From Candidatus Microgenomates bacterium (GTDB lineage Bacteria; Patescibacteriota; Microgenomatia; 2-02-FULL-39-11), in contig JALHWS010000102.1 of assembly GCA_022866885.1 (NCBI GenBank), positions 1-13,628 on the forward strand: a DNA stretch of 13,628 nt, written 5' to 3'. The translations under genes were made by a program, and so were the position numbers. Position 1 is the stretch's first letter. Each line of letters starts with the position of its first letter. Positions 12,854-13,628 of this stretch are shown one piece after another. The notes beneath the pieces are model-generated. The model was not told the DNA's origin. It saw only the letters and a program-made list of their open reading frames with translations, and did not search any database.

Positions 12854-13628
12854 TTAAATTTCTTTCAAAGCTAAACCAACGGCAGTCGAATATAGCGGCG
12901 CGTCAGGCAGCAAAACCGGCAAAATATTTTTATCGACGGTCATATTTGTAAAAGGATTGGCAATTTGCGAATCAAGACCGAGATTTTTGGTAATCGTTAA
13001 AAATAATCCCGGCAGTTTGGCTAAACCGCCGCAGATAACGACGGTTTTTATCTCTTCAGACGGATATTTTTCTTTGAAATAGGAAACCGTTTTTTCCATT
13101 TCTGAAAAGATCCCGGCAAAAAGCGGAGTGATTATTTTGGCTATTTTACCTTCAAGTTTGTCTTCTTCAAGACCGTAAGTTTTCAAATATTCTTCCGCTT
13201 GGGCCGGCTCAAAAGCCAGTTCATGGGAAATAGACCGGGAAAGGGTAATTCCACCAATGGGAATAGATTTCGTATAAATAAGAATGTGATTGTGGATCAG
13301 ACCAATCTCGCAGCTTGAGGCTCCCATCGATAGAACCAAAATATTGGAAACAGTTGGGAAATTATTGACAATTGTTCTCGTAGAGGCTAAAATTTCCGTT
13401 TCCAGAGCCAATGGATTGAGACCGGCCGCGGTGATAATTCTTATATATTTTTCGATCAGGGTAAGCGGCGCGGCCACCAATAAAACATTCATTTTTTGAG
13501 TATTACTCTCCCTGTCAATAATCACATAATCCAGTTTCACTTTCGCCAGCGGCCAGGGAATATATTGTTCTGCTTCCCATTGGATGCTTGAGGCTAAATC
13601 TTTTTCGTCCATCGCCGGCAATTGAACA
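12854..13628 (-). CDS. pilM: Type IV pilus assembly protein PilM, actin-like ATPase (5' end outside window)
   Basis: Cytosolic actin/FtsA-like protein that recruits PilN to the membrane platform of the type IV pilus. The frame enters from the window edge (VQLPAMDEKDLASSIQWEAEQYIPWPLAKVKLDYVI), matching the PilM segment LPxM-x-E-x-EL-x-xAI-x-WEAE-x-YIPF, so the apparent starts near 13621 and 13612 are internal. Later elements include the second phosphate-binding strand LVLSMGASSCEIGL, the IPIGG loop with SRSISHELAFEPAQAEEYLK, and the adenosine-binding VVICGGLAKLPGL. The Asp usual in the second phosphate loop (D-I-G-A-T/S) is Ser here. First gene of the visible pilM-pilN-pilO run; no pilP or secretin pilQ follows pilO. 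Confidence 0.92.
   Translation of the reverse strand, partial: VQLPAMDEKDLASSIQWEAEQYIPWPLAKVKLDYVIIDRESNTQKMNVLLVAAPLTLIEKYIRIITAAGLNPLALETEILASTRTIVNNFPTVSNILVLSMGASSCEIGLIHNHILIYTKSIPIGGITLSRSISHELAFEPAQAEEYLKTYGLEEDKLEGKIAKIITPLFAGIFSEMEKTVSYFKEKYPSEEIKTVVICGGLAKLPGLFLTITKNLGLDSQIANPFTNMTVDKNILPVLLPDAPLYSTAVGLALKEI

Overview
The window looks like a chromosomal segment of a reduced, ultra-small bacterium of the Candidate Phyla Radiation (Patescibacteria), most likely a Microgenomates-type lineage. This is inference from several traits. Core proteins are shortened or divergent: PheT has no tRNA-binding OB domain, L32 is 52 aa and NusB is 117 aa. An acyl-carrier-like protein lacks the canonical attachment serine. 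pilM-pilN-pilO type IV pilus genes are present with no outer-membrane secretin gene in view. AT-rich CAAAATT-type repeats are scattered through the window, and almost no gene start has a Shine-Dalgarno sequence. No mobile-element enzyme, CRISPR array, rRNA or tRNA gene was found.

Layout: (1) 1-2511, plus strand: the 3' end of pheS followed after 1 nt by pheT, the two subunits of phenylalanyl-tRNA synthetase. (2) 2512-2650: a convergent intergenic stretch with GC-rich hairpins and a CTCGCAATGACA repeat. (3) 2651-5317, minus strand: a bifunctional class A penicillin-binding protein. It shares a compact divergent promoter region (5318-5377) with tyrS. (4) 5378-6571: tyrS, followed by a ~121 bp AT-rich inverted-repeat element (6571-6691) and a 34-codon single-span membrane peptide ORF. 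(5) 6810-9616, plus strand: recG, interrupted by an in-frame TAA, then rpmF, nusB and an ACP-like gene, tightly packed and probably one transcription unit. (6) 9617-9705: a second copy of the CTCGCAATGACA repeat, folded as a hairpin. (7) 9706-11550: rnc, rpsP, khpA and trmD, an RNA processing and ribosome maturation block. rimM is missing between khpA and trmD, and a CAAAATT repeat lies in frame inside trmD. (8) 11560-13628, minus strand: pilO, pilN and the 3' part of pilM, the inner-membrane platform of a type IV pilus, transcribed toward trmD.

Most genes serve translation (PheST, TyrS, L32, S16, KhpA, TrmD, RNase III, NusB) plus cell-wall synthesis, DNA repair and pilus assembly. The most notable observations are: four starts (PBP, tyrS, recG, rpsP) preceded by a -10 hexamer ending 7-8 nt before the start codon, as expected for leaderless mRNAs; the ACP homologue with Glu at the phosphopantetheine-Ser position; the premature stop in recG; and the repeat-derived peptide inside TrmD. 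I see no clear undescribed multi-gene system; the window is mainly housekeeping with unusual details.
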